DNA from: Sialis fuliginosa
Taxonomy: Eukaryota; Arthropoda; Insecta; Megaloptera; Sialidae
Length of the DNA: 64,000 nt
Direction of reading: 5' to 3'
Assembly: GCA_961205875.1 (NCBI GenBank)
Contig: OY540810.1
Coordinates: 5,022,001-5,086,000, forward strand
Below, in pieces: positions 44,278 to 56,616 of this stretch (position 1 is its first letter; every line of letters begins with the position of its first letter). Under the pieces are notes generated by a model. It was not told the DNA's origin and searched no databases. It saw only the letters and a program-made list of their open reading frames with translations. A program made the position numbers and the translations under genes.

Positions 44278-47200
44278 AGTAGGAATTTTAAGTAAGCAGT
44301 GAGAAAATTACAAATACAGATGACAAAAAGCTTAAAAACTTTTTTCAAATGGCCGGAATACTCACGTCTCGAATTCAGTCATTGGATTTCGGATAAAGGG
44401 AATAATTTTGTTAACACCATATGAGCATTAAGTTTTTTTGGTTATGATAATCCACTTGATACTGGCCATCGATTCTAAAAGTTTCATAAGTGATAAACTT
44501 CTCTTTCTCACTAAAAAATCTGTTTAAACTTTGACCATCGTATCTACCATTGTTTTATAAAGTATTGTAACCGCCAGATAAAATATCGTAAGCACCGAAT
44601 TCTGTTTCACGGATATTGTATCCGACAATGATATTTCATCGTAATGGTACTTATCATATTTCAAAATAGCATACATTATGTTAATTGTAAACCAAAGTCC
44701 AGAAATGTAAATTTAATTATATTTTTTATTTCCAGTGTTCTTAATTCATAAATATTATTTTCATTGTGCGAATAGTTGTACAAAATTAAATATTATTTTA
44801 ATCAAAAAAGGTGGTTATTTATATTGAGTGCTGTCAAGTTGTGAACACACTAAAATATCTTAACCTCCAAGTAAAAGTATCTTAAGCAACAGTGATCACT
44901 GAAATTGGGGGCTATAAAATATCTTAAGGACCATTTTATTGATAAATAATCATTGTTTTTCAATTCCTTTAAAGCGGTTAAGTTCATAGTATCAAAATAC
45001 ATATTGTTAAAGAAAAATAATAAAATTATATCATCTGAGGTCATATTAATAAGTTTTTTGTGCCTCCTGTAAAATTAGAAAAATGGCGCTTACGATACTC
45101 TACCTTGTAGGGGACGATACGCATATTTCCATTTACAACCAGTCTGAGTATGTACAAACACACACACACAAATACACAATAATATACACGACTGCTATTC
45201 ACAGGTGAACAACCTAATAAATAAAACATCCTCTATAATACTAACACTAATACTAAATCATTCCATATTTAGAATACCATTCATCATCGGTGTGTGTTTA
45301 ATAAATCAAACCATCATCAGAAAAACTACAACAAAATGTATATATCTTAAAACGACGTGTACAAATGAAATAAAAAAGTGACCTAAAAATAATGAAGAAG
45401 ATCGCATCGTAAATTACCTAAATACGTGGTCATTAATTATATTATATACATATAATGAATTTCCTGACATAATTGAAAATAATTATATTAAATATATCGT
45501 TATGTGTTTGTACGTTAAAGACATAATAATGGCCCGCGTTTATAATAATATATATTTATTGTGATCAATTATTTAGCGTTAAGTTAATTATATTTGTGCG
45601 TATATGCACTATATGTTTAAAGTAGAAACATAGAATACATACACATTAAAAATATAACGATTTTTAAGTTAATGATAGTACACAAATTATGGCACTATGA
45701 TTACTACGGACTACGGTGTAACGGTATGGGATTTTTTTTTATAGGAACATGCATATATAATTATACTTGTTTACAAGGTTTTATGTAAGAGTATCTAAAC
45801 ACTTTTTAGGGTAATTTTTTTACACTGAAAACGAATCAGTTACCAATTTTTTTTAGCAGGTCTGGGTTTCGAGATGTATAAAAAAAAGTCATCCCAGTAA
45901 CCTTGGGAACACTTCTCAATTATATTCAAATCCTGACAAAAATGTTTGCCTTTGCTGCACATAAATTATCTGGGAAGATATCAAGATGAAAGTGAAAAAA
46001 TAATTTTTTTGTAGTGATATATTTTTTGATAATTATATAAACAAACAATGAAACTGTAGTGTTACCTAACAGCAGCTTTGAATTAAATGCCCCAAAATAC
46101 ATTACAATACAAAACTGCACTAAAACTTTGTAAGCCAGTGTAATTAAAAAAATGTTATAACGATTTATTTGTAAAATAAAAGATTAATAACTTAATAGTA
46201 CCTATTACATTTGGAATATTCATATTTGTTTCATATGTATAATGAATAATAAAAACAAAAATGGTTTCAGTTTAAAAAAATATATTATACCTTAAATACA
46301 TAGATACCAAAGAAAATAAATATGTAGAACTTATCAATAAACTGAAGAAGTAATAGATAAAAATATATCAACAATTTGATAAAAACTTATCATCGGCAAA
46401 ATCCTACTCAAATGATGCGTTCTAAGTTCAGCAATGACAGACGCAAAAATCCGTGCAGCTTTCTCGTAACTTTTCCTCTCAATATTTTAACTATTTTCAA
46501 AGCCAAGCAAATAAGGTTTTTATTGTCTTGTTTCAAAGCATCGACAGCCGAATTCACAGTCGAGTGGGCCTCCAAATCCGATTTGATATTATTTAAGAGA
46601 CGTAGAAACCGGAGTTTATTTTACTGAACAACTTTTATAACCGGAGCAATAAATAACCGGCGATGGATATATGTTTGATGACTGAAGCATTTAAAAAGTT
46701 TTAAAAACTTGTGAAATAACAGCAGTGGTTTCTTTCTTTTAGTCTTTTTTATTCCCATATTTATCTACATTTGAAATACGTTTAATCATATAAGTTTTGT
46801 AATATAAATGTGAAATTGTTTTTAAAATACATGTTTAAAAGGAAAACTATTTTTAACTTCGTTAATTCCTTGTTATAAGGAGCAACTTACATAGTTTTAA
46901 TGTAATACTGATTAATTATAAAACATATGTATACATTTAATGGAATGTATGTATAACTCTTATTTCGAGCTTGGTTGTTTCTATTAATACAAATTTTAAT
47001 ACAAATCTCTGTTAATACAAAAAAAAATAATTACCCTCGGTTTCCGAGATATTCAGATTTTTTTAAATCTTTGTAGTAGCGCACTGTTTTTTAAAATACA
47101 TATGATCAATATATTTATTATATTTCACTGCAAATAACTATATAAGCATTTCATTTGTTTAACTTCTTTATTATAAATATGTACATTTATAATCTGAATA

Positions 47201-47683
47201 AGCAATTACATTAATATACAATTACATAGATATTATAAGTCCGCAATGAAACTAATGCCAGTTTAATCATTAATATATTATCAAGGTATTAATATTTGTA
47301 TCTATTTGACTTCAATACAATGTGAACTCATTGATTTATGACAATAATGATAACAACCTGGTATTGTTGACAAGTCATCAATCGACAAAATGAATAACAC
47401 TGATGGCTTACTTACTATTGCTCACAGCAAGTACATTTGTGTATTTGTGGATGTAGTTTTGAAAATATCACTACTTAAATAATTTATATTTTTCTTCGAA
47501 ACAATCATAACAAAAATACAATTTGAGGTAAATGAAAATGTCACTATCAGAATTTTTATAATTATGATATTTATATATAGATTGAATAAAAGTAAGGAAC
47601 GTTAAGAAATTTCGTCATCGAACTGTGAATTGTCCATTCAATATTTTCGCCGGTAGAATCGATAAACCTTTTCATATTCATCA
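44278..47683. other. Long non-coding stretch
   Basis: Includes a short AC run (45160-45177). The unassigned richer segment 46395-46670 has an 83-codon frame with no domain and three AACCGG words (46609, 46641, 46658). 45840-45960 is a patch of balanced composition. No gene is supported. Confidence 0.45.
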
Positions 47684-47976
47684 TATATGAAGGGTCTAGG
47701 GAAAAAACGATCAGTCACAAAAAGTAGTTTTCAAGAAAAAATTATTTTAATCTTTAGTTTTGTGAATACAATTTAACATTTTAAATGTATAATAACCGCT
47801 GACTTGTAATAACTGGATTTAAGTAGAGCATGATCGTTCTTCCCCTGTGTTCAATTATTGGATTTACATGAACTGTATAGCTATGCTTTAGAGCTCAACA
47901 AGACCTTTAAGAAAATATAAATAATTTAATATTGGATTTGTAAATATGATCATTTTTTCATGGACCCTTCATATAT
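47684..47976. mobile_element. Terminal-inverted-repeat element with ATATATGAAGGGTC ends
   Basis: ATATATGAAGGGTCTAGGG at the left matches the reverse complement of the right end (ATATATGAAGGGTCCATGAA), followed on both sides by an A-run and YGATCA. 293 bp, non-coding, MITE-like. No second copy is seen in the window. Confidence 0.7.
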
Positions 47977-48346
47977 TATACAGAATGTATAAAAAGTGAG
48001 ATACAATATGGGGATCTTGGAAACAATAAAATATAAAGATTATTAGGTTAAATGATACAAAAGTTACCTTAAGAGGAAGTAGATTAATGATGTATTCTAC
48101 CCTAATAGCCTAATAAATATTAACAAAAAACCATTTACCATGTAACAGAAAATTTGATTACCTTTACAACATGATAATATAAACATATAATTCTACTTAC
48201 TTTTCAAAATAGTATACGTACATCATTTAGAGATGGAAATAAGTATCAACAATAATTTCTAAAGAGGGTTATGGTTATCAGCAATAAGATTTTAAAAAAC
48301 ACCTACTCGTTATAAATAAATAGAAATATAGGAATACACCATAAAC

Positions 48347-48551
48347 ATAGAGCATGGACTCGAAAACAGAGTCGTGTCAAATGAAAGAGATAGAAAATGG
48401 TTTGGGATATACTTATCCTTATTTAAACAAAAATAACTATTTCATTCTTAGAAAAAGAGATAGATATATCCCAAACGGCACCACATCTCTCACTGTTTTG
48501 AAGAAATGTTACACCATTATGTTAATACAGAATGCGCGGTCCATGCTCTAT
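48347..48551. mobile_element. Terminal-inverted-repeat element with ATAGAGCATGGAC ends
   Basis: ATAGAGCATGGAC at 48347-48359 is exactly complementary to GTCCATGCTCTAT at 48539-48551. There is an internal imperfect pair, GGTTTGGGATATACTTATC / GATATATCCCAAAC. An 83-codon frame starting inside it (48354-48605) is a by-product of the element. Confidence 0.7.
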
Positions 48552-48795
48552 ATCTATGGAATACATGAAATACGTATTTGTTTAGTAGTCTCAATATTTT
48601 GGTAAATTTACGTCATTCCCTACAAAGCCTTTTGGTCTAAACCGACACCATCGATAAGAGATTGAAAACCAGTAGCGTATTAAGGAAAAATTTTATTAGT
48701 TTTTTCTTAACACTAACTATATACTTAAAAAATTTATAAAACCTCCAATTCCAACTAATAGAAGAAATGCATCGGTACTCAGGAGGTATAGTTTT

Positions 48796-48936
48796 ATGCC
48801 GTGTTTTGACCGAAAAAACAAAACAGCAACATCGTGTCTTTTTAACAAAAATGCAATAAACCCTATGCATTTTCAAATACGATGTGTTTTCAAACACCGT
48901 GTTGCTGTTCTGTTTTCTTTGGTCTAAATACGGCAT
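48796..48936. mobile_element. Short inverted-repeat element (141 bp)
   Basis: The left arm begins ATGCCGTGTTTTGACCGAAA and the right arm, reversed and complemented, begins ATGCCGTATTTAGACCAAAG. Pairing goes on through AAACAGMACAGCAACAYCGTG for about 45 bp. The 99-codon minus-strand frame (48637-48936) covers it and is not a gene. Confidence 0.7.
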
Positions 48937-49985
48937 TAAGTGACAGGTACGTTTTTTTCTTGTATGTTTTATATTGTATTCATTGTATAAAAAAAACTAC
49001 AGGCATATGTTACTTATAGTTAGAACTTGAAATGTCTCTTTAAAAAAAAATGCAAGCAATAAGGACATTGATTGAGCTTTATTTCATGAAATGTAAACAA
49101 CTTTTGGCTAGTGAAGCCTTAGCTCATGTTAAATCTTAATGTCCTGCTTGAACCAGACTTACAATTAGCTAATTACGAGCCTTAGTAATTCTTACCTACA
49201 AGTACTCGTATAAAATCTATTAAATAACATTTGAAACAATCTACTTTTTTCTGAATACGTGTCTGATATATGGTATTAACATACGTTACGTAAATATTTA
49301 TAAACCCATGGCTGGAGATAAGTTTGTGTTATTTCCCCTCTTCCGGCTCTTTGGTCTTTCGTCAAAGAACAAACGAATGCAGCGACGGCATTCGGTGTGA
49401 TTTCGCAACCAACTTCTTGAAAAAATGTTGAATGGAGTTATTTCTGGTGTTCGTGAAATGAATGCTTGGATAAAGTAGATATTGTTTACGAACGCACTTT
49501 GTAAGGATGGAAACTTTGAAACGCTTTATCGATTTTAAATACGTATTAATTAATACAAAGTTCAGAGAACATTTTTACTGAAAGTAAACACCAACAAGGA
49601 GGGACCGGATATTCAATGTAATCAGAGATAATAATAGTTCCAGGAGAATAGTTAAAAATATTAAATAATATATACATACACATTTTATAAGTTAACTTAT
49701 TTATCTTCAGTTGTGGGTAAACCATAGCTGGTTTTAGTAAACATTTTAAATCTACATATTCAAAAATACATTAACAATATAAAATAGATTTTTGTAGTAT
49801 TTCGGGTGATTAAAAAAAACTTTTGTTTGGTGATAGTACACAAGTAGAAATGTTGACTTAGGTCAAGAAATCCTTGTTTTATGTATAACAAAAACAATAT
49901 TTTCTTAATAAGAATATAATCTTAATCCAATTATTGTTTTCGTCCGACAATATTGCTTTAAAGAGAAATAATAATATATGTAACT
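48937..49985. other. Non-coding stretch with a candidate regulatory patch
   Basis: 49310-49520 is unique and richer in G+C, with a GATA-type site (GGAGATAAG), CAGCGACGGCATTCGG and TTTATCGATT. No frame runs through it. The rest is A+T-rich. Confidence 0.3.
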
Positions 49986-50340
49986 CAGCGTTTCTCAACC
50001 TTTTAGTATATATGACCCAATTTTCAATCACAATTCTCATCGCGCCCCTTATTAAACCTTCTTTCGAAAAACTTTGCTCTGCAAGACAGGCCCAAGGGAG
50101 TCACTAATAATTATCAATCTTGTTTTTAATTTAATATTGATAAGTTAATTATTAAATACATTGTGCAGTACTGATACAAACCTATATATAAGTTCATTAT
50201 ATCAGTGTAATGTTAACGTGTATTTTTATTATTATTATTATTATTATGTCAGAATGTATTTTATTGATTTTCTTTCAGTATATTAAATATATTTTTTAAT
50301 AATATTTTTTCTCGCGCGCCCCACAGGTTGAAAATCGCTG
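49986..50340. mobile_element. hAT-type non-autonomous element (355 bp)
   Basis: CAGCGTTTCTCAACCTTTTA at the left and, in reverse complement, CAGCGATTTTCAACCTGTGG at the right, both followed by GCGCCCC/GGGGCGCG subterminal sequence. This 'CAGYGNTTCTCAACC' start is a well-known hAT pattern. There is an internal ATT run at 50226-50247. The flanking octamers differ, so no target duplication is kept. Confidence 0.75.
50226..50247. repeat. ATT microsatellite
   Basis: Seven uninterrupted TTA/ATT units inside the hAT-type element. Confidence 0.8.
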
Positions 50341-50651
50341 AATAAGAGATATTCTTATATTATGAAAATATTGTTTTCGATTATATAAAACAAGAAATCC
50401 TAATTATTTGTTAGTATACCTATAAATTTATAGTCTAATTTTATGTAATAAAATTTCAAATCATTGGAATTTATAGTTGAATTATCACAAACCGTATGAC
50501 TAAAAGTACATCAAAATGGAATCTGCAGACCATGCTAATTTACTAGATTGATGTTAATATTTGAATTGTTTTTGAGTCTAGAAAATAACTGAAAGATTGT
50601 CTTCCCACTAATATAAATAAAACTTTAACACTTATTATAAACATATTATTG

Positions 50652-50855
50652 AAGTGATGGCAAATAAGACAGCGTAGTAACGTTGCTGCAGTAATCTTCA
50701 GAATTCAAAACGTGAAAATGAATGAAGCTACTCGTAGATGCCAGCGCCAGTGTTGCGTTGGGACGCTAGCTTAAGTTCCAGTAATTTATCTACACTGGTT
50801 GAATTCTTAATTTGACGCAACGTCTCTACAGCGTTGTCTTATTTACCAAGGTTAA
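50652..50855. mobile_element. Short terminal-inverted-repeat element, family I copy 2
   Basis: GATGGCAAATAAGACAGCG and, in reverse complement from the right, CTTGGTAAATAAGACAACG, continuing into GTAACGTTGC / AGAGACGTTGCG. 204 bp. The GGCAAATAAGRC core links it to the element at 34656. Confidence 0.65.
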
Positions 50856-52765
50856 AGACTATTCTGAAGTGTTCATGATTTAAGTACAAAAAACACAATG
50901 TCGTCAAGCATAAACATTTTTTATCCACTGTTAATTATTATTAACAAAACGTGACACAACATTGTATAGATAATTAGGGAAGCATAAACTATTTCCCTAA
51001 TAGTAATTATCTGTTTATTGTATATCAACATGATTAACTATGTTTTCTAATAAAAAATTCTCATCGGACAAAATGGTTTCCTAGAGCAGTGCCACGTGGG
51101 CATGAAAAAACATGTATTATCTACTGATAAATATTTATTAGAGGTAACGGTAACTGTTTGCTACTTGAAAACACATGCAGTTTTTTTTCTTCTCCGATCT
51201 CCTGCGGCAGCACATGTATGAATATTTTGAAATAATGGTTGCAATAAATTAGTGGAGATATTACAAAGATGATATCTCTAGTTATTAGTTTGATGTAATT
51301 GTTCGAATAAAGGAGATGTAAATGTTTCCTCATTATTTATTCAAAACATATGTACAGACATAACTTTAAGCAGTAGATAAAAATCACGTAGAATTATTTT
51401 AGCATAATATTCGGCTCACTATTTTGGTAGAATTAATTTTGATAAATTTAATAAATGTTTATGACAAGATTTAACATTTGATATATCAAACTGTGACATA
51501 CTTTTTCATATTTTTACAAAGAAATAAAAGCAAATTAAATGTAATTGATAGCAATTAGTTTAATGGAACAGTAATTTATTGTGACCTATTTTTATTAAAA
51601 TAAACGTATTTTAGTATTTTACTATGTTTTCGTTCAAATTGCCTAATTTAATAATCTAGAATCTAGAATAACAATTCGAAGAGCCAATATGAATTATTTA
51701 TGATTTCAAAATAATTTATTGAATACTATTAATGATTTAGTATTCATAAACAAATTAAGTTAATCACGTGTCTAGATATTTTTCTTTTATTTCTCTTTAA
51801 CTGATGACAAATTTTCGAGCCTACATTACTTCCTTACCATATCTAAACGATAGACGGAAGCTACATATATACATATATGATCATTTCTGAAAGCATAAAA
51901 AACATTCTGGTTTCTGATATCAACATTTTTACTTGATGTTTTGGCTTCAGGTGAAAAAAAAAACACTTTTTGTTTTGTACCTGCCTGTCTGACTTTCCAG
52001 ATCGTGGTTCAATAGGGAAAGTGACCAAAAAAGAGGAAAAACTGTTTTACCAAACATCCAGGCTGTTCTTTTACCCAAGAAAACCGAGAAGAAGGTATAA
52101 ATGATAATACGCCTTACTCTATCTTACTTAACTCACTGTACATGAACAAATACAACTTTAGTACTTCTCTGTCTGTTTAGTTACATAATAGTAGTTAGGT
52201 ACTGTTATATTTTATTTAAATTAATTTTACCCATCCAACACGCGTGAAACAATTTATCCACGCACGAAAATCATTCCAAATGACATAGAGCAAGCCCTTA
52301 TTTGTACAAAAAGCACCGGCAGCAACAATAACACGTCAAACAAATCTTAGTTTACAGCGACGTGCAATCACATATGTACGTGGTAGAAAAATAGGCATTC
52401 AAGTGATGTGTCAGCCGTCAATTAGGACAAACGATACCATTTGTTTGGTCTAAACATTTTTTGGCGTTGGATGATGGCGCAACTATGAATTTTCTATGAG
52501 TTATTGTCCGGGCAACAGAGAGTGCGTGTTTTATTAAACACAACGCCGTGAACTGGTTTTGCGGTTTAATACACGGGCCCGCTTTTGAATTTCAAATTTA
52601 TATATGACACACCTGAATTATAGATGTATGCAGTGGCGTCATCTACTTGCAGGTTGATGAGGATAAATTTCAAAAATGACGTTTGTAAATTGCATGCTAG
52701 CTGTTGAGATTACTTGTTTTCGAGGAGCAAAAATGTTTCTGCGTGTAGATATGGTAGGTATATAT
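50856..52765. other. Non-coding stretch with a candidate regulatory block
   Basis: A+T-rich to about 52200. 52230-52590 is unique and much richer in G+C and CpG (CCAACACGCGTGAAAC, GCACCGGCAGCAAC, ACAGCGACGTGCAATCAC, ACACGGGCCCGC) but is not open in any frame. A solo hAT-type start (CAGTGGCGTCATCTACTTGC) is at 52631. The 70-codon frame at 51121-51333 has no domain. Confidence 0.35.
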
Positions 52766-53576
52766 TAGGGTGATTCATTTCCGCAAAGTTTTTTTATTTT
52801 TGAAGTGCTCAAGCACAGTGTTAATCTACATGTAGAAAAAAAAAATTCTCACCAAATTTGAGCTCTTAATTCCGATTTTAAGTACTTACTATTTAAATTT
52901 GAATTTTTCCCATTTAAAATGCATGTAAAAAGTAAATTTTTCTTTCAAAGTTATAATGCTTAGCCGCTTTTTACGATATCACTAAACGCTTTATCAGGTC
53001 TTGTAGAGGATTCCTTGCTCTTCAAAATTGCTCATGGGTTTTTCGATATTGGTCGTACTAGTTCACCTGCCAGAACTATCAAAGTAAAATTTTTGAAAAA
53101 AGTACCGTTTTTTTCATTTTTCAGAGCGAACCGCTACTAGTAGGGAGAAAAAAAATACCTATTTTTAAAGGAAATTTTATTCTCTTTAAAAAAAGTCCTT
53201 AGGTTCAAATTGCTCTGACCAATATCTCATGAGTTACAGCCTGGAAGTGTAAAAAAACGATAGTTCTGGCAGGTGAACTAGTACGACCAATATCGAAAAA
53301 CCCATGAGCAATTTTGAAGAGCAAGGAATCCTCTACAAGACCTGATAAAGCGTTTTGCGATATCGTAAAAAGCGGCTAAGCATTATAACTTTGAAAGAAA
53401 AATTTACTTTTTACATGCATTTTAAATGGGAAAAATTCAAATTTAAATAGTAAGTACCTACTTAAAATCGGAATTAAGAGCTCAAATTTGGCGAGAATTT
53501 TTTTTTCTAAATGTAGATTAACACTGTGCTTGAGCACTTCAAAAATAAAAAAACTTTGCGGAAATGAATCACCCTA
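52766..53576. mobile_element. Long foldback element: about 316-bp near-identical inverted arms
   Basis: The left arm (52766-53080) and right arm (53259-53576) are reverse complements. By eye they differ at about four substitutions, a 1-base indel in an A-run and a 4-base insertion. A 178-base spacer separates them. The termini read TAGGGTGATTCATTTCCGC inwards, and both abut TATATA-rich sequence, compatible with a TA or short A+T target. The arms share no sequence with the other foldback element at 18323. No transposase is present, and transcription would give a very long hairpin. Confidence 0.9.
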
Positions 53577-55691
53577 GTATATATATTCGAATTTAGTTTA
53601 TATCCAATTACCTTTTCAACTATAGTGTACGCTTTGTTTCATCAAAATGTAATGTATCGAACAAACGGTGATGAAAAGGTATACTTGAAATTTCCGGTGA
53701 ATGAAATAAAACAAAACGGACTGACTAAGTCGCTCAACTTTTCTTGCATATGAGGATTTGCTTCACTGAACTTTCAACAAAGGTAATGATAATAAATTCT
53801 CTTTGTAAAAGAAAATGTAGAAAACTTATTTTAGAATTTAAAGAATTTAGATAATCATTCGATATCTTTCGTTGAACATTGTACTTGACATTTTCCGTTA
53901 AAAGTTAAACAAGAGACTCAGTATTTTTAGATTATAATGCTTCGAAGGACCAGGCATTTTTCTAAAATCGGCTTAGTTAATCTGAAACAAAGAACATTTT
54001 TCTTTTGTCCTGAAGAAAAATATGAATATTTTTGTGAAATTTAACAGGAGCAGAAATAGAATCAACTGTAATGTTTCAAATTACACATAATTATCTACAC
54101 ATTGTTGGATCACTATTTTTTTTTTAATTAGCTGTCCTGATATACTTTTAATCAAGCTACCTTTTCAAATAAAATATCGAATTATTGAGATAAACATTAT
54201 TTTTATCTACCCTACCTTATATTATGATAGTTATAGTTTCGTTGTTAGGAAACTTTTGCTGTGTTTTATTCAAAAAGATATACAATAAACGGAGCAATAA
54301 TTCAAGTCAAAAAAACCTGCCCGCGAAACAGAAATAATAACATGAAGCTTTAGAGAGCTTTGATTGATTGAAGACGTGTGTTGACAGTAATAAACTATTA
54401 CTTCTATGTTCCGAAGGTAATGGAAGTATTATAATACCGTCGAAAAATCGTGTCGGAGATAAGAGTAGGTTCTAATTTTACTACCTTCAAAACGTAAAGA
54501 AAAGTTAATTTCCGCATGGTGGCTGTGTGTGTGTCTGGATGTAGAATTTTTTTTTCGTGAACGTTGCGAGTATTATTTCAATAATTTTAATAAAACTTGG
54601 TACATGTGTGGTTCAATTGAACGTACGGGATATTTATTATTTGTACGTGCCTAAACTGCTACTGAAATTATTAAAATTAAGATATTAGAAAACTAATATT
54701 TATAATACAAAGGTGAGTTTTATTTCTGACAAATATCATTGAAATTTCATATATTAAAATAGAAATTTCATATTTTAAAAATTGTTAAACAAGGTATTAA
54801 AGAACATACCGATATTTTTTACTTGATATAAGACATAAGTACAATATAATATATAGTAATCATGGAAATAATTCAAACATTTTTTCAAGAAATAAAATAT
54901 CTTCAAATATATATGTAAATATTTTTAAAAACTTAAAAAAGAATATTCATTTCAGATCAGTTCCGCCATTTTCGAAAAATTACCTGATTTCTTGAGGCCA
55001 GAACATTTTGTTTAAATACAAGATGAAATATATTTCAAACCTATAAAATAATAAATTATATATTAATTCTCATAAAACTTTCGTTTTTGCAATGAAATAT
55101 ATAATATATACCTAAGTGTAGATACTTTTATACATATATAACATAATTCACACGGATTCGTTCTAGTGTCAGAATAATAAATTAATTCTGAATAGCATTG
55201 CTTCATATAATCTCTTAAGATAAAATCTCATCTGATTTTATTATTGAATACATATTATAATAGTAATATATTTCGTAATAACGTTCAAAGACTACTAAAA
55301 TTGTTTGCATTGAATAAAAACAAAATCATATCTACCGATCAAAATCTGTAACATATAAAACATGAATTAAAATATCTTAATCAATGATTGAACAATCCAA
55401 CCTTTTACATACTATTTAATTTCATCTCAATAATGGCATAACTGTACAAATGAGACAAAGTATAAATTGTACATAGACACTCAAATACGGGTATATAAAA
55501 CATTTTTTACGTCTCCAAGAATAAAAAAATCATATCAAGTACCGCCTATGGACACACCTAGTTCATAATAGATGCTGGTCGACGTAAACATATCAAATGG
55601 ATTTTGGCAGAATATTCCAGAACTATCATTAAAGTGCTATAAATTATGTGCGTAGATATCGGCCAGTGTCTATTGCCGAGTTTCTCTTAAC
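53577..55691. other. Long non-coding stretch
   Basis: A+T-rich with no recognised element. The patch at 54440-54620 (GGTGGCTGTGTGTGTGTCTGG, then AAAACTTGGTACATGTGTGG) resembles retroelement-tail phrasing but is too short to assign. Confidence 0.45.
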
Positions 55692-55748
55692 GCAGTGGTG
55701 GTCGAGTGGTTCTACAATCAGGACATTCAAAATGTGTTCATTTCAAAT
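55692..55748 (+). mobile_element. tRNA-derived SINE-like head, degenerate
   Basis: GCAGTGGTGGTCGAGTGGTT followed by CAGGACATTCAAAA and GTGTTCATTTCAAA resembles the head of insect SINEs. TGGTCGAGTGG (55699-55709) fits box A and GTGTTCATTTC (55734-55744) is a decayed box B at about the right spacing. No A-rich tail could be assigned. Confidence 0.4.
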
Positions 55749-55795
55749 ATTAATGAGACTGCATAATATGAATGCGAGTACACTGGAAAAAACAT

Positions 55796-56616
55796 CTGCC
55801 AAGTAAATGCACAGTGCTTCCTCGTGCAAAATTCACTAAAACCGATAGTGTTCAGATAAATTGCCTGGCATTGGTTAACCATTTAATTTTTATACAAATT
55901 TTACTAAAAAATCTTAGTTCGAATTTTTTCTTAAAACGCACCTGAATATCTTTTCATATATTTTTAATTTTTTGACAATTTCAATCTAAATCTAAATTTA
56001 TGCAAATGTCAAAATGACATTTAAAACGTCAAAGTGACATTTAAAACGCCAAAGTGACATTTATACCGTCAAAATGACACTTAATATATCCAATCAAATA
56101 TCAATTTAGAAAAACAAAACACGAATTTTTAAAATTAATTTAGATAAATCTTTGTAAGGAAATATTTTACAACAAACGTAGTAGACCCATATTATAGGAA
56201 ATTTAATTCTCTATAAAAAATATTCTATAAAATTTTCTCGTAACATGTGTCGTTCTTGAGATATCTTGAAAAAAGATATATTTTGAGGTGTCACCCCTCC
56301 CCCTTACACACGATTTTGATGATTTTGAAATGGGACCGTCCTCAAACCAAACCCAACCATCCGACCAAGTTTCAATAATATCGGTTCAGTGGTTCATGAG
56401 TTATGCGTGTGACAAGGATTCAGGGGACAGACGGACGGACGGACGGACGGACGGACGGACGGACGGACAGACAGACAGACACGGAACGAAAAGTGTTTGT
56501 CTTGACGTGAAATGGATAAATAAATTTAAAATTTTGAAATTGGAGAACTTTTTTTTTGTCTCAATCTGAAACGATCACATAGCTTCTCGTATCTTCGATA
56601 TTGCGAGGAAGCAAAA
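55796..56616 (+). mobile_element. Family E element copy 3 (821 bp, most complete)
   Basis: It runs from TCTGCCAAGTAAATGCACAG to ATTGCGAGGAAGCAAAA. In order it contains a 20-bp tandem (GACATTTAAAACGTCAAAGT, about four units, 56000-56090), TTCTTGAGATATCTTGA, a CACCCCTCCCCC line, ATCGGTTCAGTGGTTCATGA and an ACGG run at 56428-56468. The ends contain inverted TGCTTCCTCG / CGAGGAAGCA words. The 93-codon frame across it translates the simple repeat and is not a gene. Confidence 0.85.
56428..56480. repeat. GACG/GACA microsatellite inside family E
   Basis: About nine GACG units followed by three or four GACA units; the lengths differ among the copies of the family. Confidence 0.85.

Noticed and set aside
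48354..48605. 83-codon frame beginning MDSKTESC
   Set aside because: It lies almost wholly inside a terminal-inverted-repeat miniature element.
48637..48936. 99-codon minus-strand frame
   Set aside because: Its first third lies in a 141-bp inverted-repeat element and the rest is A+T-rich with no domain.
55990..56095. Regularly spaced 20-bp repeats that could suggest a CRISPR-like array
   Set aside because: Units are directly adjacent with no spacers, occur in a dispersed family and the DNA is eukaryotic; it is an ordinary tandem repeat.
56288..56569. 93-codon frame with DGRTDGRTDGQTDRHG
   Set aside because: It translates the GACG/GACA microsatellite and conserved lines of family E; other copies are frameshifted, so it is not a protein-coding gene.
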